In this document: positions 1 to 8,087 of the stretch, piece by piece
How the letters are laid out: every line of letters starts with the position of its first letter
Position numbering within the stretch: the stretch's first letter is position 1
Origin: an uncultured Olsenella sp.
GTDB lineage: Bacteria > Actinomycetota > Coriobacteriia > Coriobacteriales > Atopobiaceae
Reading direction: 5' to 3'
NCBI GenBank assembly: GCA_934660915.1
Contig: CAKUIF010000001.1
Location: forward strand, 124,001-188,000
DNA: 64,000 nucleotides
Notes under the pieces: generated by a model
The model's database searches: none
What the model was told of the DNA's origin: nothing
What the model saw: only the letters and a program-made list of their open reading frames with translations
Program-made: the position numbers and the translations under genes

Positions 1-259
1 GTGCTCGACGTAGTACGCAAGCACGTTCGGCCACAAATAAACGCCGTCGCTGCCTCCGCCTCGGACCACTCCTTTAATGGGCTCTCCGCTGAAGATGTCA
101 ATAAGGGGCGTTCTTAAGGTAGTAAATAATCATGCCCTTATGCCGGTATTCGCCTTCGGCCATGCAATCCCTCATCATGGGATACCATGCCGCGATTTCC
201 GGATGATCGCCAGCAATAAGGTCAGCAAAAGTAATGTATCGTCCGTCATTCACGGTCAT
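1..259 (-). pseudogene. Frameshifted 3'-incomplete gene of unknown function at the window edge
   Basis: From an ATG at 259 a minus-strand frame reads MTVNDGRYITFADLIAG and stops after 53 codons at a TGA at 100-98. The next frame is open from just downstream of that point to the window edge and reads like the same protein (IDIFSGEPIKGVVRGGG, later NVLAYYVEH). Removing one base near 117-121 joins the two without a stop. The second part has no start codon of its own near its beginning, so two separate genes are unlikely. Base composition is more AT-rich than most neighbours. I do not recognise the family. A sequencing error is an alternative to a real frameshift. Confidence 0.5.
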
Positions 260-302
260 CCCATTTAAAAAAGAAGTCCGTTTGTCAGGAAAAGGTGCCC
301 CC

Positions 303-413
303 CTAATCCTTAAGGTGCCGCGGCTTCTGCCTCAGCCGCTTGAAGACCTCGATAATAAGATCAGCGAGCAGAACACCAATGAACGAAGCAATTACTCTTT
401 CGATGAAACTCAT
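303..413 (-). CDS. Possible 36-residue single-membrane-span peptide
   Basis: An ATG at 413 is preceded by a purine-rich ribosome-binding site (caGGGGGAG) two bases before the start. The frame ends at a TAG at 305-303. The peptide begins MSFIERVIASFIGVLLADL and ends in a basic tail rich in Lys, Arg and His. A hydrophobic stretch at about residues 7-24 followed by a charged C-terminus is the layout of Fst/Ldr-like type I toxins and of other small membrane peptides. It stands alone, just upstream of the broken gene at 1-259. No antisense RNA is evident by eye, so the toxin idea is only a suggestion. Confidence 0.45.
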   Translation of the reverse strand: MSFIERVIASFIGVLLADLIIEVFKRLRQKPRHLKD

Positions 414-725
414 GTCTCCCCCTGCCGTATGTGACGTATAAAATCACCTGTTGAATGCGCCATGTCCGATTCCCACGTCCTTCTTTCCATACGACGGGAA
501 ACCAGCACTACCACAAGCTCGTATAAGAACTCTACTTCGAAGAACTCATAGTGGATGTCCCCACAATCGGACACCAAAAGGGTCATTTTGACTTGATGCT
601 TCTCTCGCTATCGATTTGTCAGCCGCCCTTCTTTCCACACAAAAAAGCGCCCGCCGCACGTGCCAAGCACGAAGCGGCGGGCGCCATCACGTCAACGCGG
701 GCGAGCAGCCGCGCGCAAAGAAGCC
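414..725. other. Intergenic stretch with no gene
   Basis: I see no convincing coding frame here. It is AT-richer than the neighbouring genes and ends in the terminator of the ABC importer operon. The promoter of the small peptide at 413 must lie in its left part, but no clear -35/-10 pair stands out. Confidence 0.5.
641..684 (-). terminator. Intrinsic terminator of the ABC importer operon
   Basis: An 11-bp stem (GCGCCCGCCGC at 647-657 with GCGGCGGGCGC at 674-684) is followed on the minus strand by six T residues (641-646). It lies about 40 bases beyond the ATPase stop codon. Confidence 0.85.
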
Positions 726-1802
726 CTACAGCACGTGGACGTCCTCGGGGCCGAACTTGACGAACGCCTCGTCACCGACCTCGTAGATCTTGTGGTTCTT
801 GGGGTTGAAGTCGGTGATCTTCACGAGCGTGTTGCCAACCATGACCTGGTAGTTCTGGTAGTTGCCCATGAAGCGCGAGAGCGTGACCTTGCACGGCAGC
901 ACGCCCTCGTCGGCAAGCGTGGCCGCCTCGGGACGCAGCACGAGCACGCAGTTGTCGCCGACGGCGAGGTGACCGATGTTGCTGACCTCGACCTCGTGGC
1001 CCTCGATGGTGGCCATGCCCGACTCGCCGTCCTTCTGCGCGAGGGAGCCGCGCAGGAAGTTGGACTCGCCGATGAAGTCGGCCACGAACTCGTCCACCGG
1101 GTGGTAGTAGACGGTGTGGGGGTCGCCCACCTGGTCGATCAGGCCCTTCTTCATGATGATGATGTTGTCGGACAGCGCCATGGCCTCAGACTGGTCGTGC
1201 GTGACGTAGATGGCGGTGATGCCGGCCTGCTGCTGGATGCGGCGGATCTCGTTGCGCATGTCCACGCGCAGCTTCGCGTCGAGGTTGGACAGCGGCTCGT
1301 CGAAGAGCAGCACGCCGGGCTCGAGCACGAGCGCGCGGGCGAGCGCCACGCGCTGCTGCTGGCCGCCGGAGAGCTGGTTGGTCATGCGGTCTTCCATGCC
1401 CTCGAGGCCGACCATGCCCAGGATGCCGTGGACCTTCTCGGCGATCTGCTCCTTGGGGAGCTTGCGCAGCTTGAGGCCGTAGGCGACGTTGTCGAAGATG
1501 TTGTAGTGCGGCAGCAGGGCATAGCTCTGGAAGACCATCGCGGTGTCGCGCTTGTTGGGCGTGAGCTCGTTGATGGCCTCGCCGCCGAGGTAGATCTCGC
1601 CCTCGTTGGGGCTCTCGAAGCCGGCGATCATGCGCAGGATCGTGGTCTTGCCGCAGCCGGAGGGGCCCAGCAGCGTCACGAACTCGCCCGGGGCGATCTC
1701 GATGTTGGCGTCGTGGACGGCGTAGAAATCCTTGCCGGTCTTGGGGTCCTGGTAGATCTTGGACACGTGCTCGAGGCGCACGCCCTTCTTCTCTTTTGCC
1801 AT
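726..1802 (-). CDS. ABC transporter ATP-binding protein, ferric iron/phosphonate/polyamine type
   Basis: This 358-residue protein is the ATPase of a binding-protein-dependent importer. It has Walker A (GPSGCGKTT, about residues 48-56), a Q-loop, the signature LSGGQQQRVALARAL, Walker B with LLFDEPLSNLDAKLR and the switch histidine in YVTHDQSEA. The C-terminal 110 residues form a TOBE-like domain (VLRPEAATL), as in the FbpC/PotA/PhnT group. It is the last gene of the operon and starts 2 bases after the permease stop. With the partner genes it most resembles Fe(III) or 2-aminoethylphosphonate importers; substrate cannot be decided from sequence alone. Confidence 0.92.
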   Translation of the reverse strand: MAKEKKGVRLEHVSKIYQDPKTGKDFYAVHDANIEIAPGEFVTLLGPSGCGKTTILRMIAGFESPNEGEIYLGGEAINELTPNKRDTAMVFQSYALLPHYNIFDNVAYGLKLRKLPKEQIAEKVHGILGMVGLEGMEDRMTNQLSGGQQQRVALARALVLEPGVLLFDEPLSNLDAKLRVDMRNEIRRIQQQAGITAIYVTHDQSEAMALSDNIIIMKKGLIDQVGDPHTVYYHPVDEFVADFIGESNFLRGSLAQKDGESGMATIEGHEVEVSNIGHLAVGDNCVLVLRPEAATLADEGVLPCKVTLSRFMGNYQNYQVMVGNTLVKITDFNPKNHKIYEVGDEAFVKFGPEDVHVL

Positions 1803-1804
1803 GG

Positions 1805-3520
1805 CTAGTCCTCCTCAGACTGGAGCTTCTTGCTGGTACCGAAGTGCTTGATGGCAAGGTTCATGAGGAGAACCGAGCCGTACGTGATGGCGATGAGGAT
1901 CGTGGCGAACGCGCACGCGATGCCGTAGTTGCCCTTCTCGGCGAACTCGTTGATCTGCACCGTGATGAGCAGGAACTGCGGCGTCACGAGCAGGATGATC
2001 GCGGAGATGGCGGTGATGGAGCGCACGAACGCGGTGACGAGTCCCGAGAAGAACGAGTCCTTGATGAGCGGCAGCGTGACCGTGCGGAAGACGGTGAAGC
2101 TGTCGGCGCCCATGTCGTAGGCCGACTCCTCGATGGACTTGTCGATCTGGCGCAGAGCCGAGATGCCCGAGCGCGTGCCAGTGGGCAGCGAGCGCACGAT
2201 GAACACGATGATGAGGACCGCCGCCGAGCCGTAGAGCCCCTGCAGGATGCCCGTGTGGAACAGGCCGCCCGAGAAGCCGCGGATGTAGCCGACGCCCAGG
2301 ACGGTGCCGGGGACGGCCATGGCGAGCATGGAGACCGCCTCGATGAAGCCCTTGGACTTGAAGTCCCTCTTTACCACGAGGTACGAGATGATCATCGAGA
2401 GGATCGCCGTGATGGGCGCGGCGATGAGCGACAGCAGGAACGAGTCGCGGAAGGCCTGGAAGCCGTGGTACTTGGTGAAGACCTGCTCGAACCACTTGGT
2501 CGTCAGCGAGAAGTCGTAGCCCCAGGTCTTGAAGAGGGCGCCGAACGGCACGCAGAGGTACATGACCACGACGAAGACGGCGAGCACGGAGCAGAAGGTG
2601 GCCAGCGGCAGGCGCACCGAGGCGTCAGTGATGAGCATGCGCTGGCGGCTCGCCTTGCCCGAGAGCGTGGCCGTGGACTTGGCCTCGAGGACGTACTTCT
2701 GGACGACGAACATGAGCAGCGTGATGCACAGCAGAACGACGGCCATCGCCGCGGCGCCCTGCTTATCGTAGGCGCCGGTGATCTGCAGGTAGATCGTGGT
2801 GGCCAGCGTGTCGTAAGAGCCGCCGATGATCATCGGGTTGGCGAAGTCGGCGATGGACTCGATGAAGGTGACGAGGAAGGCGTTGCCGAGGCCCGGAAGG
2901 ATCAGCGGCAGCGTGACCGAGGTGAAGACCTTCCAGCGGGAGGCGCCCATGTCGCGCGCGGCCTCCTCGAGCGACGGGTCGATGTTCTTGAGCAGGCCCT
3001 TGAGCATCATGTAACACACGGGGAAGAAGGTCAGCGTCTGGACGACGAAGATGCCCCAGAAGCCGTAGACCGAGTTGTCGTAGATGCCCAGCAGGTAGCG
3101 GGTGATCAGGCCCGACTTGCCGAAGAGCATGATGATGGAGAGCGAGAGCACGAACGGCGGCGAGACCACGGGGAGCATGGAGACCACCTGGAACAGACCG
3201 CCCATGAACTTGGTCTTGAGCTGGACGTAGACCTCGACGTAGGCGAACAGCAGGCCCACCAGCGCGCTCACGATGGAGACGAGGAAGCCGACCGCGAGGG
3301 TGTTCGTAATGGCCTTGGTAAAGGACGGCATCGCGAGCACGCGCGAGAACACGGCCAGCGACGGGCCGGACTCCGTGATGAAGGAGTCCACGAGCAGGAT
3401 CGCCAACGGATAGAGGATAAACAACGTCAGGAAGGCGATAAGCACCACAATCGTTGTGACCATGATGGGGTCGCCCATCAATTTCTTTCTGTCGAGCGCC
3501 GCTCCTTGGTCCTTAGCCAT
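1805..3520 (-). CDS. ABC importer permease with two fused membrane domains (FbpB-like)
   Basis: This 571-residue protein carries two binding-protein-dependent permease modules in one chain, each with about six membrane spans and an EAA-type loop. The first EAA loop is EEAARDMGASRWKVFTSVTLP; the second is EESAYDMGADSFTVFRTVTLP. One-chain double permeases of this size are typical of ferric iron (FbpB/SfuB) and aminoethylphosphonate (PhnU-like) systems. The N-terminus is short and cytoplasmic. It lies between the substrate-binding protein and the ATPase, and a strong hairpin separates it from the binding-protein gene upstream. Confidence 0.92.
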   Translation of the reverse strand: MAKDQGAALDRKKLMGDPIMVTTIVVLIAFLTLFILYPLAILLVDSFITESGPSLAVFSRVLAMPSFTKAITNTLAVGFLVSIVSALVGLLFAYVEVYVQLKTKFMGGLFQVVSMLPVVSPPFVLSLSIIMLFGKSGLITRYLLGIYDNSVYGFWGIFVVQTLTFFPVCYMMLKGLLKNIDPSLEEAARDMGASRWKVFTSVTLPLILPGLGNAFLVTFIESIADFANPMIIGGSYDTLATTIYLQITGAYDKQGAAAMAVVLLCITLLMFVVQKYVLEAKSTATLSGKASRQRMLITDASVRLPLATFCSVLAVFVVVMYLCVPFGALFKTWGYDFSLTTKWFEQVFTKYHGFQAFRDSFLLSLIAAPITAILSMIISYLVVKRDFKSKGFIEAVSMLAMAVPGTVLGVGYIRGFSGGLFHTGILQGLYGSAAVLIIVFIVRSLPTGTRSGISALRQIDKSIEESAYDMGADSFTVFRTVTLPLIKDSFFSGLVTAFVRSITAISAIILLVTPQFLLITVQINEFAEKGNYGIACAFATILIAITYGSVLLMNLAIKHFGTSKKLQSEED

Positions 3521-3543
3521 GCGCTCCCCCCTTTCTCAGTGCC

Positions 3544-3577
3544 GACGCCGAGAAGAGCTTGTGCCCTTCTCGGCGTC
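3544..3577 (-). promoter_or_regulatory. Intercistronic hairpin between binding protein and permease
   Basis: A perfect 12-bp stem (GACGCCGAGAAG at 3544-3555 with CTTCTCGGCGTC at 3566-3577) encloses a 10-base loop. There is no T-run after it. It lies in the only sizeable gap of the operon. Such hairpins commonly protect or partly terminate the binding-protein message, giving more binding protein than permease; that role is inferred. Confidence 0.7.
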
Positions 3578-3616
3578 GAGACTAGCTGCTAAAACTCGAA
3601 TTACGCTCGTTGGGCG

Positions 3617-4759
3617 TTACTCGGTCTTGAAGCGGTCGTCACCGCCGCCGAGGGCGTTCATGACCTCCTCAACGTACTTCTTGGTGTTCTCCTTGGCGTC
3701 CTCGAAGTCGTAGTCCATGACGTTGTCCGGGTCGAGGCCGTAGTCCTTGGCGACCTGCGGCTGCTCGGCGTTGTCGATGACGAGGAACTGGTAGGAGCCG
3801 TTCTGGGCGGCCAGGCCGACGCACTCGGGGGACAGCGCGTACTCGATCCAGAGCTTGGCGGCGTTCTCGTGCTTGCAGCCCTTGAAGATGGCGGTGGCGC
3901 CGACCTCGCAGGAGGTGCCGGACTCGGGGATCTGCAGGCCGATGTTCTCGTAGCCGTTGTCGACGATCTGGTAGATGCCGTCGTGCAGGAAGCCGAGGCC
4001 GATGGTGCACTCGCCGGTGCCGATGTTCTTGGACGGGCCGGAGCCGGACTTGGTATAGACGGCGATGTTCTTGTCGAGGTCAACGAGGAACTGGATGCCC
4101 TCGTCGTGGCCGTACTTCTGGATGGCGGTGTTGATGATCAGCTTGGCCGTGCCGGCGGTGTTGTAGTTGGACGACCAGATGAGGCCCTTGTACTTCTCGT
4201 CAAGAAGGTCCTTGAAGTCCTTCGGGGCGTCGATGCCCTTGCGCTCGAGCTCGTCCTTGTTGTACATGATGCCGAGCAGGCCGGTGTAGATGCCGTACCA
4301 GTTGCCGTCGGCGTCCATGTACTTGGGCTTGAGGATGTGAGAGGCGTTGTTGGCCTTGTAGGGCTCGAGCAGGCCCTCGGCGGTCGCGACGTTATAAGGA
4401 TCGGTGGTGCCGCCGAACCAGACGTCGCCGGACGGGTTGCCGTTCTCCTCCTCGATCTTTGCCTGGACCTCGCCGGTGGAGAGGCGCTGGTTCTGGACCT
4501 CGATGCCGTAGAGCTCCTGGAAGTGGTTGCAGGCGGCGACGAGGTAGTCCTCCTCGCAAGAGCCGTAGACGACGAGCGTGCCCTCCTCCTTGGCGGCCTT
4601 CACGAGGTCCTCGGGGGCGCCGACCTTGTCCTCGGTGGCGGGTTCGGGAGTGGCGTCGTTGGACTTGGCGTCCCCGCCGCCGCTGCAGCCGGCGAGGCCG
4701 AGGCCGGCGGCCGCGATGCCGCTGATGCTAAGGAAATCCCTGCGAGTGACGTTGCTCAT
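3617..4759 (-). CDS. ABC importer substrate-binding lipoprotein (ferric iron/phosphonate family)
   Basis: This 380-residue protein starts with a twin-arginine-like leader (TRRDFLSISGIAAAGLGLAGC) whose lipobox LAGC predicts lipid attachment at Cys25. A short Gly/Ser/Asp linker follows, then a type 2 periplasmic-binding fold: LVVYGSCEEDYLVAACNHF, then SGDVWFGGTTDPYNVA and the ATAIFKGCKHENAAKLWIEY region. It is the first gene of the operon, 96 bases before the permease. The family includes FutA/FbpA iron-binding proteins and aminoethylphosphonate binders. The likely job is capture of Fe(III) or a phosphonate at the cell surface. Confidence 0.9.
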   Translation of the reverse strand: MSNVTRRDFLSISGIAAAGLGLAGCSGGGDAKSNDATPEPATEDKVGAPEDLVKAAKEEGTLVVYGSCEEDYLVAACNHFQELYGIEVQNQRLSTGEVQAKIEEENGNPSGDVWFGGTTDPYNVATAEGLLEPYKANNASHILKPKYMDADGNWYGIYTGLLGIMYNKDELERKGIDAPKDFKDLLDEKYKGLIWSSNYNTAGTAKLIINTAIQKYGHDEGIQFLVDLDKNIAVYTKSGSGPSKNIGTGECTIGLGFLHDGIYQIVDNGYENIGLQIPESGTSCEVGATAIFKGCKHENAAKLWIEYALSPECVGLAAQNGSYQFLVIDNAEQPQVAKDYGLDPDNVMDYDFEDAKENTKKYVEEVMNALGGGDDRFKTE

Positions 4760-4938
4760 TTCGTTTCCCTTCTGATAGCGCCGCGCGGTTATGGCGCGGC
4801 TTCCCTGAACCGCTTATACCGCGTTCACAATCCGCTAATAAACCAAAAACGGACGAACGGTAGCTCAGAGTCCGTACCCGGCGTGAGGGGGCGTACCGTG
4901 GGTACAATGCAGAGAGTGAAACCGATGGAAGGACTCGG

Positions 4939-5847
4939 ATGCCCGCTATCATCTGCCACCACATTTTCGGCGAGGACGCCGCCGCGATGCTGCCCGAGGG
5001 CATGATCGACGGCGAGGAGGAGCTGCTCGCCTTCCTGCTCGGAAACCAAGGCCCAGACCCGCTTTTTGCGCGCTTCTCGACGTTGCCGAACGCGGCCGCG
5101 GCAGACCACAGGCTCGCGCACCAGATGCACGACGAGCGCTGCGGGCAGGCGCTCATGGCCTTCCGCGACGGCGTGCAGCACCTGCCGGTGGCGGACGAGC
5201 GCATCGGGCGGGCGTTCGTGCTGGGGCTCCTTGCCCACTACCGGCTCGACTCCGTGGCGCACCCGTTCGTGTTCTCGCAGCAGGAGGCGCTCGCCGCGGC
5301 TTCGCCTGCGCTCGCCGGCGCTCAGGAGGACCTGCACGCCGTCATCGAGAGCGATATCGACTCTTGGATCCTGTGGGAGAAGCGTCGCGCGACCGTGCTC
5401 GAGCGGCCGGCGCACATGAACCTGATGCGCACCGAGCGGACCTGCCGCGTCGCGGGCGCGCTCTTCTCGCAGGTGGCGTTCTCGGTGTACGGGCGCACCA
5501 TGGGGGCCGAGGAGTACGGCGCGTGCGTGGCCGACTACGAGTTCGAGTACCGCATGCTCGACCCGGCGGGCAGCCCCGCGGCGCGGGCCGTGGGCGCGCT
5601 CGAGCGGCTCGTGAAGCCGCACTCCTTCGCGCAGGCGATGACCCACCGCGTGGTGAGGAGCTGCGAGTGCGCTGCGGCGAACCTCGACCGGCGCGGATGG
5701 AGCGACCCGACCGACGGGCGCGTCCGCCACGAGAGCTTCGCCGACCTCTTTGAGGAGGCGCTCGCGGGGTACCCCGAGATCGGCGAGGCGTTCGTGCGCG
5801 GCAACATCGAGTTCTCACTCAACTACAACGGCGTGCCGGAGGCGTAG
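4939..5847 (+). CDS. Zinc-dependent phospholipase C-like protein
   Basis: This 302-residue protein begins MPAIICHHIFGEDAA and contains HRLAHQMHDERCG and GLLAHYRLDSVAHPF, a His/Asp-rich pattern like that of the zinc-dependent phospholipase C/S1-P1 nuclease fold. There is no signal peptide, unlike secreted phospholipases, so a cytoplasmic role is possible. The ATG at 4939 has an upstream GGAAGGA. It is transcribed alone and diverges from the importer operon; the 179-base gap must hold both promoters. The actual substrate is unknown; similar predicted proteins are usually left as zinc-dependent PLC family. Confidence 0.75.
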   Translation: MPAIICHHIFGEDAAAMLPEGMIDGEEELLAFLLGNQGPDPLFARFSTLPNAAAADHRLAHQMHDERCGQALMAFRDGVQHLPVADERIGRAFVLGLLAHYRLDSVAHPFVFSQQEALAAASPALAGAQEDLHAVIESDIDSWILWEKRRATVLERPAHMNLMRTERTCRVAGALFSQVAFSVYGRTMGAEEYGACVADYEFEYRMLDPAGSPAARAVGALERLVKPHSFAQAMTHRVVRSCECAAANLDRRGWSDPTDGRVRHESFADLFEEALAGYPEIGEAFVRGNIEFSLNYNGVPEA

Positions 5848-5870
5848 GGGCGCAGACCGCCGCACTTCTT

Positions 5871-6049
5871 GCTAAATAACGGCGACGTCTGGGCGAGCTA
5901 AAAGCCCTCCCGCTAAGAAAACCCGACGTCTGGGCCGCTGGGCGCTCATTCGCTAAGAAACCCTCACGTCTGGGCCGACGCCAACGCCCAGACGTGAGGC
6001 TTTCTTAGCAAGAAGGGCGTCACGTGCCCAGACGTCGCTTGTTTTTAGC
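5871..6049. repeat. Palindromic repeat array A: five 24-nt units at 40-41 bp period
   Basis: Units at 5871-5894, 5912-5935 and 5952-5975 read GCTAAGAAA...GACGTCTGGGC in the + direction. Units at 5986-6009 and 6026-6049 are the same word inverted. Start-to-start spacing is 41 and 40 in the direct part and 40 in the inverted part. The third and fourth units can form a 24-bp stem with one mismatch around a 10-base loop. The array fills the gap between convergent genes (the phospholipase-like gene and cobO). Confidence 0.85.
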
Positions 6050-6080
6050 GTGCGAGCCGCTCCCGGCGTCGCCGCGCCCC

Positions 6081-6602
6081 TCAGTATTCGATGCCGCGTC
6101 GGGCGGCGACTCCCCTATCGAACGGGTGCTTCGCCTTTTGCACCTCAGAGACGTAGTCGGCGAGCTCGACGAGCTCGGGAGCGGGATCGCGCCCCGTAAG
6201 GACGACTTCCAGCCCAACGGGCCTTCCCCGCAGCCAGGCAAGCACTTCTTGCCCGTCGATCAACCCGAGGTTGATCGCGTCAAGGAGTTCGTCGGCCACA
6301 AAGACGTCGTAGCCCTCCGCCCGTTCCGCAAGCTCACGCCAGAAAGCGGCGTAGACCTCGCGCATCTGGACCTTCTCGGCATCCGAGAGGGTCCAGACGA
6401 AGCCGAACGATTGCGCCGGCAGCGCCACGTCGATGCCGCCTATGCGCCGGAGCGCCGCGAGCTCCGCTGAGTCGCCCGTCTTGAGGAACTGCGCGAAGAG
6501 CACAGATAGGCCCGCGCCTGCCGCGCGCGCCGCGAGCCCGACGGCTGCCGAGGTCTTGCCCTTGCCATCGCCGCAGTAAATCTGAATCATGCCGTTTTCC
6601 AT
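6081..6602 (-). CDS. cobO: Cob(I)yrinic acid a,c-diamide adenosyltransferase
   Basis: This 173-residue protein is the CobA/CobO/BtuR-type corrinoid adenosyltransferase. It transfers the adenosyl group of ATP to reduced corrinoid, making coenzyme B12. The P-loop is at residues 10-18 (CGDGKGKTS). The family pattern continues with LFAQFLKTGDSAELAAL, then YDVFVADELLDAINLGLI and VVLTGRDPAPELVELADYV. Length is normal for the family. It is alone, without other cobalamin genes in the window, which fits B12 salvage. I see no cobalamin riboswitch upstream. Confidence 0.93.
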   Translation of the reverse strand: MENGMIQIYCGDGKGKTSAAVGLAARAAGAGLSVLFAQFLKTGDSAELAALRRIGGIDVALPAQSFGFVWTLSDAEKVQMREVYAAFWRELAERAEGYDVFVADELLDAINLGLIDGQEVLAWLRGRPVGLEVVLTGRDPAPELVELADYVSEVQKAKHPFDRGVAARRGIEY

Positions 6603-6711
6603 GACGATCTCCTCCGGGTACGGACAGCAGACTCGTACGGGCGAAATAGTAATCGATGCGTACTAATTTACGCCACTGCAGGACTTCTGTGCCCGCGCGG
6701 TCCCCGCCCAC

Positions 6712-6892
6712 GCTAAGGAACCGCCGGTCCCAGCCGTCGAGATATCACGGGCGCTAAGGAACCGCCGGTCCCAGCCGTCACAACGCACCGGTTGCTAAGA
6801 ATCCCCCGGTTCCAGCCCCGTTCGGAGAGCTGGAACCGGGAGATTCTTAGCGAAGCGATGGTCCCCGGGGCTGGAACCAGGGGTTTCTTAGC
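6712..6892. repeat. Palindromic repeat array B: five 23-nt units at 41 bp period
   Basis: Units at 6712-6734, 6753-6775 and 6794-6816 read GCTAAG.A.C..CCGGT.CCAGC. Inverted units are at 6829-6851 and 6870-6892. All start-to-start distances within each orientation are 41. Units three and four form a 23-bp stem with one mismatch and a 12-base loop. It lies between the cobO start and the aldolase terminator, a 406-base stretch in which I see no gene. Confidence 0.85.
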
Positions 6893-6949
6893 ACGCGGGC
6901 TCGCAGGAGAGCACGCCTACGCGAACGCACACTTCTTGCCGAACACAAA

Positions 6950-6983
6950 GGCGCCCGGCCCGCGAAGATGCGGACCGGGCGCC
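6950..6983 (-). terminator. Terminator of the aldolase gene
   Basis: GGCGCCCGG at 6950-6958 pairs with CCGGGCGCC at 6975-6983; on the minus strand it is followed by a short T-rich tail (ctttgtg). It lies 26 bases past the aldolase stop codon. Confidence 0.75.
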
Positions 6984-7008
6984 AGCTATGCGCTATGCGC
7001 GGTAAGGC

Positions 7009-7881
7009 TTAGTTCCAGCCCTTGCCGTCGGAGCCGAACTCGCAGATGAGCTCCTTGGTGCGGGTGACGATGGCCTCGCGACCGGGCTTGAGGAGCTTGC
7101 GCGGGTCGTAGCCCTTGCCCTGCTGGTCGAGGCCGGCCTCGATGTACTCGCGGGTGGCCTTGGCGAAGACGACCTGGAGGTCGGTGTTGACGTTGATCTT
7201 GGAGATGCCGAGGGAGATGGCCTTCTGGACCTGGTCAACGGGGATGCCGGTGCCGCCGTGGAGGACGAGGGGCAGGTCGCCGGTCATGGCCTTGATCTCG
7301 CCCAAGCGATCGAAGGAGAGGCCAGCCCAGTCGGCCGGGTACAGGCCGTGGATGTTGCCGATGCCGCAGGCGAGGAAGTCGACGCCCAGGTCGGCGATGG
7401 CCTTGCACTGCTCGGGGTCGGCAAGCTCGCCGTTGGAGGCAACGCCGTCCTCGACGCCGCCGATGCCGCCGACCTCAGCCTCGACCGAGATGCCCTTGGA
7501 GTGGGCAAGCTTGACGATCTCGGCGGTGCGCTTGAGGTTGGTCTCGAAGTCGGCCTCGTGGGAGCCGTCGTACATGACGGAGGTGAAGCCGGCCTCGATG
7601 CAGGCGAGGGCCTGGTCGTAGGAGCCGTGATCGAGGTGCAGAGCGACGGGGACGGTGATGTTCTTGTCCTCAACGAGCTGCTTGACCATGTCGGCGACAA
7701 TCTTGAAGCTGGTCTGCCACTTGGCGGCGCCACCGGTGCACTGGATGATCAGCGGGGACTGGAGCTCCTCGCCGGCGTCAAGGATGGAAGAAGCCCACTC
7801 AAGGTTGTTGGTGTTGAAAGCACCAATGCCGTAGTGGCCCTTCTCTGCGGACTGAAGCATTGCGGTTGCGTTAACGAGCAT
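7009..7881 (-). CDS. fba: Class II fructose-1,6-bisphosphate aldolase
   Basis: This 290-residue protein reversibly splits fructose 1,6-bisphosphate into dihydroxyacetone phosphate and glyceraldehyde 3-phosphate. It has the zinc-binding VALHLDHG motif (about residue 80), the SVMYDGSH and EAEVGGIGG blocks, VLHGGTGIP and the ISKINVNTDLQ phosphate-binding segment. I chose the ATG at 7881 because GGGAGGT precedes it at good distance; a longer in-frame start at 8037 would add 52 residues unlike the family. It is a single-gene unit with its own terminator. A tagatose- or ketose-bisphosphate aldolase activity cannot be excluded. Confidence 0.93.
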   Translation of the reverse strand: MLVNATAMLQSAEKGHYGIGAFNTNNLEWASSILDAGEELQSPLIIQCTGGAAKWQTSFKIVADMVKQLVEDKNITVPVALHLDHGSYDQALACIEAGFTSVMYDGSHEADFETNLKRTAEIVKLAHSKGISVEAEVGGIGGVEDGVASNGELADPEQCKAIADLGVDFLACGIGNIHGLYPADWAGLSFDRLGEIKAMTGDLPLVLHGGTGIPVDQVQKAISLGISKINVNTDLQVVFAKATREYIEAGLDQQGKGYDPRKLLKPGREAIVTRTKELICEFGSDGKGWN

Positions 7882-8087
7882 GTTTCTTTTACCTCCCAGT
7901 TGAAGAACAAGCAGAAAACGGAACAACACACATAGTACCCCGTCAGCGGTCGGAAGAACTCCGCGAATGGTAGGTTTTATCCAGTAATCGTAAGAATTCG
8001 TGAACAGAGCGTGAAGAAACGGGTTCCCGGGTATCAAAAATTCGGTAAGCGTTTAGTCAATCACGGCAAGCGGTTTGGAGTGTCCAC

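Noticed and set aside
6603..6711. Cobalamin riboswitch upstream of cobO
   Set aside because: No B12-box pattern is visible.
7882..8037. Upstream start of the aldolase
   Set aside because: The added 52 residues lack family similarity and the downstream ATG has a better ribosome-binding site.
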